Positions 1 to 8,705 of a stretch of DNA of 64,000 nucleotides are shown here, piece after piece. The position numbers and the translations under genes are program-made. The DNA is from Falsiroseomonas stagni DSM 19981. Its GTDB lineage: Bacteria; Pseudomonadota; Alphaproteobacteria; Acetobacterales; Acetobacteraceae. The stretch's first letter is position 1; every line of letters starts with the position of its first letter. The stretch covers positions 682,001-746,000 of the forward strand of contig NZ_FOSQ01000002.1 of the NCBI RefSeq assembly GCF_900114315.1. The letters run 5' to 3'. Below the pieces are notes generated by a model that did not search any database, was not told the origin of the DNA, and saw only the letters and a program-made list of their open reading frames with translations.

Positions 1-1
1 T

Positions 2-1891
2 GCCGCCGCCGATCCGGGATGGGGGCGCGTCGCGCCCGATGGCACGCTGGCGATCGCGCCCAGGCCGCCTGGCGCCGACTTCCGCAACACCGGCGCAGCG
101 CTGGCGGTTTCCGCCGATGGCACAAGGCTGCGCATCGCGCTGCGGCCGGGCGATGCGCCGGTGACGTTCGATTCTCTCGCAGGCGCGCTGGTGCGGGATG
201 CGGGGGACGGCGCCGGCTTCGCGCCCGCCCGCACCGCAAGCCCCCGCCTGCCCCTGGCGGATTGGCGCAACGCCAACCGGCCGCGACTCGGCCAGATGCC
301 GCTTCGGCTCGGCGATGGCGAATTCTCCCGCAGCGCGGCGCTGCTGGCGGATGATGCGGGCGTGCTGATCGGCACCGACAACAGCCTGCGCCTGTTCGAT
401 GCGGGCGGCCGCGCCATCGCGTCCCTCCCCGTTCCCGGCGCCGTGTGGGGGCTGGCCATCGCCGGTGACGTGGCGGTCGGCGCCCTGGGCGACGGCACCT
501 TGCGCTGGTGGCGGATCGGCGCCGGCCGGATCATCGAACAGGCCGCGCTGTTCATCCACGCGCAGTCGCTGCGCTGGGTGCTCTGGACGCCGGAGGGGCT
601 GTTCGACCACGCGCCCAATGGCGGGCAGGAACTGGTCGGCCTGCACCTGAATGGCGGCCGCGCCCAGACGCCGGAATGGGCCAGCTTCCAGCAGGCCTAT
701 CGCGCGCTCTATGCCCCCGCCGCCGTGCGTGCGCGGATCGCGGGCGATGGCGCGCCGGCGCACGAACGCCTGGCGCAACTCGGTGAATTGCGCGCCCGCG
801 TCGGGCGCCTGCCGGTGCTGGCGCCACGCAGCGCCTGCGCCGTGACGCCGGAGGGCTGCACGCCCGTGGCCTGGGATGCGCGCAGCCTGCCGGCGGGCGC
901 CACCGCCTTGCGGCTTGGCTTCACCATCACCGATCGCGGCCTCGGCCTAGGTCCGCTCGACGTGCTGGTCAATGATCGCATCGCGGTGCGGGCGGAGGCG
1001 ACGGCGGGCCAGTTGCAGGCGGAGGTGCCGCTCGATGCCGGCGCCAACCGCGTGACCACCCGGCTCTACGCGGAGGATCGCGCGCTGTTCGCGGAGGGCC
1101 CCACGCTTGACGTCCGCCGGGCCGGAGAGCCGGAGCCCGCGGCGGATGCGGGGCGCCTCATCGTCCTCGCGATCGGGGTCAATGAATACGCCAATGCGGC
1201 GCTGAACCTGAACTACGCCGTGCCCGATGCGCAGGTGGTGGCCGATACGCTCCGCGCCCGCGCCGGCACGCTGTTCCGCGAGGTGCGCGTGACCGTGCTG
1301 CGGGACCGCCAGGCGACGCGCCGCGGCGTGATGGACGCGCTGGAGGAGGTGGCCCGGACGACGCTGCCCACCGATACCTTCGTCCTCTACATCGCCGGCC
1401 ATGGCGTGCGCACCGAACCGGACCAGCGCTTCCTGTTCCTGCCGCATGACGTCACGGACACCAGCAACTGGTCCACCCTGCGGCGCCAGGGAATCGAGGA
1501 TTCACAGCTGGTGGCTGCCATCGCCCGCATCCGCGCGCGGGACGGGCTGCTGCTGCTGGACACCTGCCATGCCGGCCAGCTGACCATGGATCAGCTCTCC
1601 GCGCTGGGGAACGAGACGGGGCGCTTCCTGCTGGCGGCATCGACATCCGTGCAGGAGGCGCTGGACAGCTACGACGACCGCAACGGCGTCTTCGCCTATG
1701 CGGTGCGGGAAGCGCTGCAGGGGCGGGCCGCGACGGATGGCGAAGGCCGCGTCAGCGCACTCGCGCTGGGCGAATGGGTGATGCGCCGCGTGCCGCAGCT
1801 GGCGCGGGAGAAGCAGCACAGCCAGGACGCCGTCTTCCGCACCGCAAGCCGCGAATTGCGCAGCTTCCCCATCGCGATGGTTCCCCGCTGA
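2..1891 (+). CDS. Caspase-fold (peptidase C14) protein with N-terminal WD-like repeats, 5' truncated
   Basis: The reading frame is open to the first base of the window, so the N-terminus is missing; a GTG at 161 is only an internal codon. The upstream half has beta-propeller-like phrases (for example LIGTDNSLRLFDAGGRAIAS and VGALGDGTLRWWRIG), consistent with WD40-type repeats. The C-terminal third, from about base 1150, is a caspase-like domain: IVLAIGVNEYAN opens the fold, the catalytic His is in IAGHGV (His codon at 1400) and the catalytic Cys is in LLDTCHAG (Cys codon at 1565). Both residues of the dyad are present, so an active cysteine peptidase is likely. It converges on hcp and lies beside the T6SS genes, so a role in that system is possible but is inferred only from position. 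The family assignment is firm; substrate and partner are unknown. Confidence 0.85.
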   Translation, partial: AAADPGWGRVAPDGTLAIAPRPPGADFRNTGAALAVSADGTRLRIALRPGDAPVTFDSLAGALVRDAGDGAGFAPARTASPRLPLADWRNANRPRLGQMPLRLGDGEFSRSAALLADDAGVLIGTDNSLRLFDAGGRAIASLPVPGAVWGLAIAGDVAVGALGDGTLRWWRIGAGRIIEQAALFIHAQSLRWVLWTPEGLFDHAPNGGQELVGLHLNGGRAQTPEWASFQQAYRALYAPAAVRARIAGDGAPAHERLAQLGELRARVGRLPVLAPRSACAVTPEGCTPVAWDARSLPAGATALRLGFTITDRGLGLGPLDVLVNDRIAVRAEATAGQLQAEVPLDAGANRVTTRLYAEDRALFAEGPTLDVRRAGEPEPAADAGRLIVLAIGVNEYANAALNLNYAVPDAQVVADTLRARAGTLFREVRVTVLRDRQATRRGVMDALEEVARTTLPTDTFVLYIAGHGVRTEPDQRFLFLPHDVTDTSNWSTLRRQGIEDSQLVAAIARIRARDGLLLLDTCHAGQLTMDQLSALGNETGRFLLAASTSVQEALDSYDDRNGVFAYAVREALQGRAATDGEGRVSALALGEWVMRRVPQLAREKQHSQDAVFRTASRELRSFPIAMVPR

Positions 1892-1899
1892 ACGCAACA

Positions 1900-1923
1900 A
1901 CGCCGCGCCTGATGGCGCGGCGT
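1900..1923. terminator. Hairpin in convergent gap, possible bidirectional terminator
   Basis: A perfect 10-bp stem (1900-1909 with 1914-1923) closes a TGAT loop just after the caspase-gene stop. No U-tract follows, so terminator function is inferred from position between two converging genes. Confidence 0.5.
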
Positions 1924-1939
1924 CGCGGAGGCGGTGGAA

Positions 1940-1961
1940 GCGCCAGGGTCGCCCCTGGCGC
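1940..1961. terminator. Second hairpin in convergent gap, possible terminator for hcp
   Basis: A perfect 9-bp stem (1940-1948 with 1953-1961) closes a 4-nt TCGC loop, 9 nt beyond the hcp stop on the minus strand. With the neighbouring hairpin it fills the gap between the converging caspase and hcp genes. Confidence 0.5.
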
Positions 1962-1969
1962 GGCGGCGT

Positions 1970-2449
1970 TCAGCCAGACTTCGCCATCGACAGGTCGTAG
2001 ATCACGTGGCCCGTGGTCTCCGACTTGAACTTGTCATCGATCTTCAGATACTCGCTGTCGAACTTGGCGAAGTTCAACGAGATCGACTCGCTCGGGCGGT
2101 CGCCACCGGCGCTGATGCTGTAGCCGCTGACCAGCGTGTTCTCCAGGATATACTTCTGATAGGCGATGTGCTTCCCGCTCTCGTCGGTCTGCGTCATGTG
2201 GATCTCCACCTTCGACGCCTTGCCGCCGATCGCTTCCTTCAGGATGAGCGGGGAGAAGGCGTCCATCGTCTTGGTGACGACGATCTCGCTGACGCTCGGC
2301 GCGGTGGCTTCGCGCTTCGAGCCGCCACCGACGCCGGAGGAGATGCCGCGGCCGACACCCCACTGGAAGCTGTGCACCTCCGCCCAATCCTTGTAGCCCA
2401 CCGCCGTCGCCTCGCCCTTGAGGGCGCCGTATTTCACAAAAACAGCCAT
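1970..2449 (-). CDS. hcp: T6SS tube protein Hcp (TssD)
   Basis: Hcp forms the stacked hexameric rings of the inner tube that the contractile T6SS sheath expels, and it is also an effector carrier. The 159-residue protein has the usual family length and the typical opening with acidic/aromatic residues (YGALKGEAT, then WAEVHSFQWGV), a SEIVVTKTMDAFSPLILKEA stretch and the YILENTLVSGYSISAGGDRP strand region. It has no signal peptide, as expected. It is the downstream gene of a clpV-hcp pair on the minus strand, 65 nt after clpV, and is probably co-transcribed with it or read from its own promoter, since Hcp is needed in large amounts. Identification is strong. Confidence 0.95.
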   Translation of the reverse strand: MAVFVKYGALKGEATAVGYKDWAEVHSFQWGVGRGISSGVGGGSKREATAPSVSEIVVTKTMDAFSPLILKEAIGGKASKVEIHMTQTDESGKHIAYQKYILENTLVSGYSISAGGDRPSESISLNFAKFDSEYLKIDDKFKSETTGHVIYDLSMAKSG

Positions 2450-2514
2450 GGTCCGTTCCTTCGCTGCTGCATTGTTGGCCGTCCCCGCCTCGGTCTGCCT
2501 CGGCCGCGGGGCGC

Positions 2515-5172
2515 TTAACCGAGGTCGTACCGGAAGCCGCCAGCGTCATCGACGCCGACCTGCACCCGGGTGATCTCCTGCCCCTCCGCCAGGCGCGCCA
2601 GGATGCCCGAGGACAGTTCGGGCAGCAGGGTCCGGCTGAGGATGTTGTCGATGTTGCGCGCGCCGCTTTCGACTTCCTTGCAGCGGGAGACGATGGTCTC
2701 CGGCACACTGTCGTCGAACACCAGCGGCACGCCGTAATTCTCCATCACCCGCTTGCCGATGCTGCGGAGCTTGAGGATGCAGATCTTCTTCAGGATCTCA
2801 TCCGCCAGCGGGTAGTAGATGACGGTGTTGCAGCGGCCGAGGAAGGCCGGCTTGAACACCTTCAGCAGGTCCGGCTGCAGCGCTTCGCGCAGCGGCTCCG
2901 GGTCCGGCGCCGTGTCAGGGTCCGCGCAGAGCTTCGCGATGGTGTCGGTGCCGGCGTTGGACGTCATGATGATCACGCAGTTGCGGAAATCGATGTCCCG
3001 CCCCTCGCCATCCTTCATCTGGCCCTTGTCGAAGACCTGGTAGAACACGTCCTGCACGCCGGGATGGGCCTTCTCCATCTCATCCAGCAGCACGACGGAA
3101 TAGGGACGGCGGCGCACGGCCTCCGTCAGCACGCCGCCTTCGCCGTAGCCGACATAGCCGGGGGGCGAGCCCATGAGGAGCGAAACCTTATGCTCCTCCT
3201 TGAACTCGCTCATGTTGATGACTGTAAGATTTTGTTCGCCACCGTAGAGAAGGTCCGCAACGGCGAGTGCCGTTTCCGTCTTGCCGACGCCGGAGGTGCC
3301 CGCCATCAGGAAGACACCGATCGGCTTGCGCGGATCCGTCAGGCCTGCACGGCTGGTGCGGATCGCCTGCGCGATGGCGTCCAGCGCATGGTCCTGGCCG
3401 ACGACGCGCTCCATCAGCTTCTGCTTCAGGTTCAGCACCGTCCTGATCTCATCGGAGACCATGCGCCCGACGGGGATGCCCGTCCAGGTGGCGACCACCT
3501 CGGCCACGGCCTGGCCATCCACCACGGGATGCACCAGCGGTTCCTCGCCCTGCAGCGCCTTCAGCGCCGCGCCGGCCTCGGCGAGTTCGGCGCGAATCGC
3601 GGCGGGGTCTTCCGGCGGTGCGGCGGGGGTCAACTCCAGCGCCGCGCTTTCGGCACGCGCGCGCAAGTCGCGCATGCGGGCGACCAGCGCCTTCTCCTGC
3701 TCCCACCGCGCATTCAGGGCATCGAGTTCCGCCTGCGCCTTGTCGCGATCCGCCTCCAGCGCCGCGATCCGCGCCGCATGGTCGGCGCCGGTCGCGAGTT
3801 CGCGGCCGATCGCGCCGAGTTCCGTCGCCACCAGCTCGATCCGCCGGATGCGGTCCTCGACCGGCGCAGGTACGGAAGCCTGGCTCATCGCCACGCGGGC
3901 GCAGGCGGTGTCGAGCAGGGAGACGCCCTTGTCCGGCAGTTGGCGGGAGGGGATGAAGCGCGCGGAGAGCTTCACCGCATCCTCGATCGCCTCGTCCAGG
4001 ATACGGACTCCGTGGTGCTTCTCCAGCGTCTTCACCAGGCCGCGGAGCATCGCCATCGCCAGTGGCTCCGATGGCTCCTCCACCTTCACCACCTGGAAGC
4101 GGCGGGTGAGCGCGGCGTCCTTCTCGAAGTACTTCTTGTATTCGGCCCAGGTGGTGGCGGCGACGCAGCGCAATTCGCCGCGGGCGAGAGCGGGCTTCAG
4201 CAGGTTGGCGGCGTCGTTCTGGCCGGCCTGGCCGCCGGCGCCGATCAGCGTATGCGCCTCATCGATGAACATGACGATCGGCGTCGGCGATGCCTTCACC
4301 GTGTCGATCACGCCCTTAAGGCGATTCTCGAACTCGCCCTTCACGCCGGCGCCGGCCTGCAGGAGGCCGAGGTCGAGCGACATCAGCTTCACGTTCTTCA
4401 GCGCGGCAGGCACGTCGCCCGAGGCGATCCGCAGCGCCAGGCCTTCCACCACCGCCGTCTTGCCGACTCCGGGCTCCCCGGTGAGGATCGGGTTGTTCTG
4501 GCGGCGGCGCGTCAGGATGTCGACCATCTGCCGGATCTCGGCATCGCGGCCGAGGATGGGGTCGATCTTCCCGGCCTTCGCCTGCGCCGTCAGGTCGGTG
4601 CAGAACTGCTCCAGCGGGCCGCCACCGCGCGGCGCGTCGCCGGCGGGCGCGGCGCCGCTGGGTGCCGCGGCGGAAGCGGCTTCGGCCTGCGCTCCCTCCT
4701 CGCTGCCCGCGGCCAGCTCCGCCAGGTTGCGGCGGATGGCATCGGCTGGCAGTGCCGACAGGGTCGGGCTGCTGTCCTTCAGGGCACGCGCCAGCGCATC
4801 ATCCGACAGCAGCGCCGCCAGAAGGTGTCCACTGCGGATGCGGGAGGCATTGGCTTCGAGGGAGGCGATCAGCCAGGCTTCGCGCAGCCAGGTGACGATG
4901 TCCGGCGACAGGGCGGGCGCGCGTGCATTGCCGGTGCGCAGCCGGTCCAGGGCGCGGGTCAGCTCTGCGCCGACACGGCCGGCATCGACCTCCCGCTTGC
5001 GCAGGATGGCGGCAATGTCGCTGCCCGCGGCCTCCACCAGCTTCAGCAGGACGTGCTCGATCTCGACATTGTAGTGGCTGCGGGACAGCGTGAGCCCAGC
5101 CGCGGCTTCGAGCTGCCGGCGGCCAACCTCGCTCAGCCGGCCGACAACGGATTTGAGATCGACTGCGACCAT
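2515..5172 (-). CDS. tssH: T6SS sheath-recycling AAA+ unfoldase ClpV (TssH)
   Basis: ClpV disassembles the contracted TssB/TssC sheath so its subunits can be reused. The 885-residue protein has an N-terminal Clp-N domain (about 1-150), then AAA+ module 1 with Walker A GEPGVGKT at 232-239 and Walker B MFIDEAH at 301-307. A coiled-coil middle domain (about 440-545) is rich in Ala, Glu and Arg, and AAA+ module 2 has Walker A GTSGVGKT at 625-632 and Walker B VVLLDE near 693-698. The start was placed at ATG 5172: the domain begins MVAVDLKSVVGRL there, a GAGGAT sequence lies 9-15 nt upstream, and the 47 codons before it are Cys/Arg-rich and unlike the family. It is divergent from tssA with 173 bp between them, where promoters for both arms must lie. 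Identification as ClpV rather than housekeeping ClpB rests on the T6SS context. Confidence 0.95.
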   Translation of the reverse strand: MVAVDLKSVVGRLSEVGRRQLEAAAGLTLSRSHYNVEIEHVLLKLVEAAGSDIAAILRKREVDAGRVGAELTRALDRLRTGNARAPALSPDIVTWLREAWLIASLEANASRIRSGHLLAALLSDDALARALKDSSPTLSALPADAIRRNLAELAAGSEEGAQAEAASAAAPSGAAPAGDAPRGGGPLEQFCTDLTAQAKAGKIDPILGRDAEIRQMVDILTRRRQNNPILTGEPGVGKTAVVEGLALRIASGDVPAALKNVKLMSLDLGLLQAGAGVKGEFENRLKGVIDTVKASPTPIVMFIDEAHTLIGAGGQAGQNDAANLLKPALARGELRCVAATTWAEYKKYFEKDAALTRRFQVVKVEEPSEPLAMAMLRGLVKTLEKHHGVRILDEAIEDAVKLSARFIPSRQLPDKGVSLLDTACARVAMSQASVPAPVEDRIRRIELVATELGAIGRELATGADHAARIAALEADRDKAQAELDALNARWEQEKALVARMRDLRARAESAALELTPAAPPEDPAAIRAELAEAGAALKALQGEEPLVHPVVDGQAVAEVVATWTGIPVGRMVSDEIRTVLNLKQKLMERVVGQDHALDAIAQAIRTSRAGLTDPRKPIGVFLMAGTSGVGKTETALAVADLLYGGEQNLTVINMSEFKEEHKVSLLMGSPPGYVGYGEGGVLTEAVRRRPYSVVLLDEMEKAHPGVQDVFYQVFDKGQMKDGEGRDIDFRNCVIIMTSNAGTDTIAKLCADPDTAPDPEPLREALQPDLLKVFKPAFLGRCNTVIYYPLADEILKKICILKLRSIGKRVMENYGVPLVFDDSVPETIVSRCKEVESGARNIDNILSRTLLPELSSGILARLAEGQEITRVQVGVDDAGGFRYDLG

Positions 5173-5345
5173 GCGATTATCATCCTCAGCCGTGCCGGCG
5201 AAATACCTGCTGGTCCGCGTCGCCGGCCGATGGCAGGCTGAACACGGACAGCATCCACAACGGGCAGTTGCGGGTCCAGAGCGAAACCAGGCGCGCGAAA
5301 CATCGCAACACAAAACTCACGCCGGGGCGAGGCTATAAGGGCGAC

Positions 5346-6467
5346 ATGACGGCGTATCCCATCGACATCGATGCATTGCTCGCGCCGCTGGACCACGGCG
5401 ATGGTGGGGCTGGCGAGGATCTGCGCGCGGATTATTCGCCGTCGTCGCCCTACCAGCGCCTGCGCGACGCGCGGGCGGCGGCGCGTGCGGAGGAACGGGC
5501 GCGCGATGCCGACGGCGATGCCGAAGCGCCCGTCGCCGATGGCTGGCGCGACGTCATCCGCATCGGCAGCGATGCCCTGTCCTCTCGCAGCAAGGATCTT
5601 GAGGTTGCGTCCTGGCTGGCGGAAGCGCTGGTTCGCCAGCATGGGCTGGATGGCCTGGCTGCCGCCGCGGCGCTGATCCGCGGGCTGTGCGACAGCTACT
5701 GGGACTGGGCCTTCCCGCTGCCGGATGACGAGGGGCTGGATGGTAGGTCCGCGCCGATCGGCGGCCTCGCCGGCGCGGGCGTGGACGGCACGGTGATGCA
5801 GCCGCTGCGTCGCCTGCCGCTGTTCCGGCGCGCCGATGGATCGCCGCTCGGCCTCTACCAGTGGGACCAGGCGGAAGAGACGGACGGCATCGCGAATGAG
5901 GAGCGGCGCCAGGCGCGCCGCGATGCGGGCGTGCCGGAGTTGGCGACGCTGGAAGCGGAGGCGCGGCTCGACCGCGGTTTCCTTGCTGGCACCGCGGCAT
6001 CCGCCACGGCCGCACTCGATGAGTGGCGCGCGATGGAGGCGGTGACCGAGAACCGATTCGGCGCCGAATCACCCTCCACCCGCAACGTCGCAACGATCCT
6101 CGAACGCATCATCGCGGTAACGCGCCGCCTGCTGGGACCGGAAGCCGCCGGCACGTCGCCCGCGGATGAGGTGGCAATGCCCACTCCAGGCTCCGGCAGC
6201 GCGCCCGCCACGACGGCAGCGGCCGCGACAGGCGGCGGCAGCGCCGGCCCGATCCGCACGCGGGAGGATGCGCTGCGCGAGTTGGGCCGCATCGCCGATT
6301 TCTTCCGCACGACGGAGCCGCATTCCCCGCTGGCCTACACACTCGAGGAGGCGGTGCGGCGCGGGCGGATGTCACTGCCGGAGTTGCTGGCGGAGATCAT
6401 GCCGGATGAGGAAGCACGCCATGCCGTGCTCTCCCGCCTCGGCATCCGGCCGGACGCGGCGGAATGA
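5346..6467 (+). CDS. tssA: T6SS assembly protein TssA (ImpA N-terminal domain)
   Basis: TssA binds the baseplate and the growing tube/sheath and helps to prime polymerisation. The 373-residue protein carries an ImpA-type N-terminal region: YSPSSPYQRLRDARAAARAEE followed by WRDVIRIGSDALSSRSKDL and a helical WLAEALVRQHGLDGL section ending in YWDWAFPLPDDEGLDGR. An Ala/Gly/Thr-rich linker (about residues 270-300) leads to a short C-terminal domain starting IRTREDALRELGRIADFFR. The ATG at 5346 was chosen because AAGGG lies 6 nt upstream; 26 upstream codons in the same frame are basic and unlike TssA. It is the first gene of the plus-strand sheath/baseplate operon. Confidence 0.9.
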   Translation: MTAYPIDIDALLAPLDHGDGGAGEDLRADYSPSSPYQRLRDARAAARAEERARDADGDAEAPVADGWRDVIRIGSDALSSRSKDLEVASWLAEALVRQHGLDGLAAAAALIRGLCDSYWDWAFPLPDDEGLDGRSAPIGGLAGAGVDGTVMQPLRRLPLFRRADGSPLGLYQWDQAEETDGIANEERRQARRDAGVPELATLEAEARLDRGFLAGTAASATAALDEWRAMEAVTENRFGAESPSTRNVATILERIIAVTRRLLGPEAAGTSPADEVAMPTPGSGSAPATTAAAATGGGSAGPIRTREDALRELGRIADFFRTTEPHSPLAYTLEEAVRRGRMSLPELLAEIMPDEEARHAVLSRLGIRPDAAE

Positions 6468-6542
6468 CGATCCGATGGGCCCCATCGTGAAACACGCGAA
6501 ACGCGTATCACGCGAACGGCGCCATCGCGGCGCCCGGCATGG

Positions 6543-6571
6543 TTGACGCCCCCGTCAGCCGCTGGGCTAAG
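6543..6571 (+). promoter_or_regulatory. Possible sigma70-type promoter upstream of tssB
   Basis: TTGACG (6543-6548) is followed after 17 bp by GCTAAG (6566-6571). The -35 is good (5 of 6) and the -10 weak (3 of 6). It lies in the 212-bp gap between tssA and tssB and would give a leader of about 100 nt. Confidence 0.35.
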
Positions 6572-6621
6572 GTGGTTGGACAGAATGCGCCCGACCGCGA
6601 CAGCGCCTGCGCATCCGGCGC

Positions 6622-6641
6622 GGCGTGGCGTGGCGTGGCGT
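6622..6641 (+). repeat. Four tandem GGCGT units in the tssB leader
   Basis: Four exact GGCGT pentamers follow one another in the untranslated gap 38 bp before the tssB start. Pentamer tracts can change copy number by slippage, but four copies is a short tract. Confidence 0.8.
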
Positions 6642-6679
6642 GGACCTGGGCAGGAACGGACAAGGGGCGGCAAGAAGCC

Positions 6680-7186
6680 ATGACGAGCGTTCATGACAAG
6701 CTGGCGCGGGTGCGCAAGCCGCGCGTCCACATCACCTATGAGGTCGAGACGGAAGGCGCCGCCATCGTGCGGGAACTGCCCTTCGTCGTCGGCGTGATGG
6801 GCGACTATGCCGGTGATCCGGCGGAGCCGCTGAAGCCGTTGGCGGAGCGGAAATTCGTCCAGATCGACCGCGACAACTTCAACGACGTGATGGCGCGCAT
6901 CGCGCCCGGCCTGAACCTGAAGGTGGACAACACCCTGGCCGGCGATGGCAGCCAGATGGCGGTGAACCTCAAGTTCAAGTCGATGGATGATTTCGACCCC
7001 GCCAAGGTCGCCGAACAGGTGCCGGCGCTGAAGGCGCTGCTCGAGACGCGCGCGAAGCTCCGCGACCTGATGAGCAAGGTCGATCGCTCCGAGGAGCTGG
7101 AAGGCCTGCTGGAGCAGGTGCTGAACGACAAGTCGAAGCTGGATGCGCTGTCGGCCGAACTCGGCCTCGACAAGAAGGAGGGCTGA
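6680..7186 (+). CDS. tssB: T6SS contractile sheath small subunit TssB (VipA/ImpB)
   Basis: TssB pairs with TssC to build the contractile sheath around the Hcp tube. The 168-residue protein has the family's usual length and its signature opening: [20 protein letters not shown], then [14 protein letters not shown], then a [20 protein letters not shown] segment. The C-terminal helix ([20 protein letters not shown]) is the part that in known TssB proteins packs against TssC. The start at ATG 6680 gives the canonical N-terminus; the frame stays open upstream to 6539 but that stretch is not conserved-looking. It is followed 3 nt later by tssC. Confidence 0.95.
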   Translation: MTSVHDKLARVRKPRVHITYEVETEGAAIVRELPFVVGVMGDYAGDPAEPLKPLAERKFVQIDRDNFNDVMARIAPGLNLKVDNTLAGDGSQMAVNLKFKSMDDFDPAKVAEQVPALKALLETRAKLRDLMSKVDRSEELEGLLEQVLNDKSKLDALSAELGLDKKEG

Positions 7187-7189
7187 GCC

Positions 7190-8683
7190 ATGAGCTCGAC
7201 CCAGTCACAGCCTGGCGCCGCCGGCACGACGACCGAGGAGACGGGCCTCGGCCTGCTCGACCAGGTCATCGGCGCGACCAAGCAGACGGAACGCGACCGC
7301 GCGCAGGAACTCATCAAGGCGCTGACCGAGGAAGCGCTGAAGGGCACCGTCACCTTCAGCCGCAACCTGTCCCAGACATTCGACCGCGCGATCGCCGCCA
7401 TCGATGCCAAGGTCAGCGAACAGCTGAACGCGGTGATGCACCACGCCCGCTTCACGCAGTTGGAGGGCAGTTGGCGCGGGTTGCACTACCTCGTCTCCAA
7501 CAGCGAGACCGGGACCAGCCTCAAGATCCGGATGCTGCAGGCCAGCAAGAAGGATATCAGCCGCGACCTGCAGCGCGCGGTGGAATTCGACCAGAGCCAG
7601 CTGTTCAAGAAGCTCTACGAGAACGAGTTCGGCACGCCGGGTGGCGAGCCCTACGGCGCCATCGTCGGCGACTATGAATGGACCGCCCATCCGGATGATG
7701 TGGAGACGCTGCGGCTGATCTCCAACGTCGCCGCCGGCGCCTTCGCGCCCTTCATCTCCGGCGTCGGCGCCGGCATGTTCGGCATGCAGGACTGGCGGGA
7801 GTTGTCGAAGCCCCGCGACCTGTCCAAGATCTTCGAGACGCAGGAATACGCGAAGTGGCGTGCGTTCCGGGAGACGGAGGATGCACGCTTCGTGGCGCTG
7901 GTCATGCCGCGCGTCATCGCCCGCCTGCCCTACGGCGCCGCCACCAAGCCGGTGGAGGAGTTCGCCTATGAGGAAGCGCCGCGCAACGCCGATGGCAGCG
8001 CGCAGGCGATGGGCCACAACGACTATTGCTGGATGAACGCGGCCTATGTGAAGGCCGCGCGCCTCACGGATGCTTTCGCGCAGTACGGCTTCTGCACCGC
8101 GATCCGCGGCGCGGAGGGTGGCGGCAAGGTGGCGAACCTGCCGAACCACGTCTTCACCTCCGACGACGGCGACAGCGACGCCAAGTGCCCGACCGAGATC
8201 GGCATCACCGACCGGCGGGAGGCGGAGCTCAGCGCCCTCGGCTTCCTGCCGCTCTGCCACTACAAGAATACGGATTTCGCGGTGTTCTTCGGGTCGCAAT
8301 CCGTGCAGAAGCCGAAGAAGTACGACCGGCCGGAAGCGACGGCGAATGCCGCCATCTCCGCCCGCCTGCCCTACATGATGGCGACCAGCCGTTTCGCGCA
8401 CTACATGAAGGTGATGGCGCGGGACAAGATCGGGTCCTTCATGGAAGCGTCGGATTGCGAGACCTGGCTGAACCGCTGGATCCAGAACTACGTCAACCCG
8501 ATGGAAGGCGCGGGCCAGGAATCGCGGGCGAAGTATCCGCTGCGGGAGGCGATGATCGAGGTGAAGGAGGTGCCGGGCAAGCCCGGCGTCTACAACGCCG
8601 TCGCGCATCTCCGGCCCTGGCTGCAGATGGAGGAACTCTCCACCTCCATGCGCATGGTCGCGCGGATTCCGCAGAAGTCCTGA
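7190..8683 (+). CDS. tssC: T6SS contractile sheath large subunit TssC (VipB/ImpC)
   Basis: TssC is the main structural subunit of the T6SS sheath. The 497-residue protein matches the family in length and in landmark motifs: [20 protein letters not shown], then [39 protein letters not shown], and near the C-terminus [11 protein letters not shown] and [20 protein letters not shown]. These are the EvpB/VipB core and C-terminal gp-sheath domain features. It lies directly behind tssB and before a clear paralogue, the arrangement of imp-type clusters such as those of Rhizobium and Agrobacterium. Confidence 0.96.
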   Translation: MSSTQSQPGAAGTTTEETGLGLLDQVIGATKQTERDRAQELIKALTEEALKGTVTFSRNLSQTFDRAIAAIDAKVSEQLNAVMHHARFTQLEGSWRGLHYLVSNSETGTSLKIRMLQASKKDISRDLQRAVEFDQSQLFKKLYENEFGTPGGEPYGAIVGDYEWTAHPDDVETLRLISNVAAGAFAPFISGVGAGMFGMQDWRELSKPRDLSKIFETQEYAKWRAFRETEDARFVALVMPRVIARLPYGAATKPVEEFAYEEAPRNADGSAQAMGHNDYCWMNAAYVKAARLTDAFAQYGFCTAIRGAEGGGKVANLPNHVFTSDDGDSDAKCPTEIGITDRREAELSALGFLPLCHYKNTDFAVFFGSQSVQKPKKYDRPEATANAAISARLPYMMATSRFAHYMKVMARDKIGSFMEASDCETWLNRWIQNYVNPMEGAGQESRAKYPLREAMIEVKEVPGKPGVYNAVAHLRPWLQMEELSTSMRMVARIPQKS

Positions 8684-8705
8684 CCCCGGAACAGGACCGC
8701 CGATC

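Noticed and set aside
3064-5241. Very long open frame opposite clpV (725 codons).
   Set aside because: It is a G+C-driven shadow of a well-conserved unfoldase gene and has no recognisable domain.
5334-5339. TATAAG just before tssA looks like a -10 box.
   Set aside because: It is only six bases before the ATG, leaving no room for a ribosome site, and no -35 pairs with it.
6518-6534. GGCGCC-ATCGC-GGCGCC hairpin after tssA as a terminator.
   Set aside because: No T-tract, a short stem, and the operon probably continues into tssB; kept only as a structural oddity.
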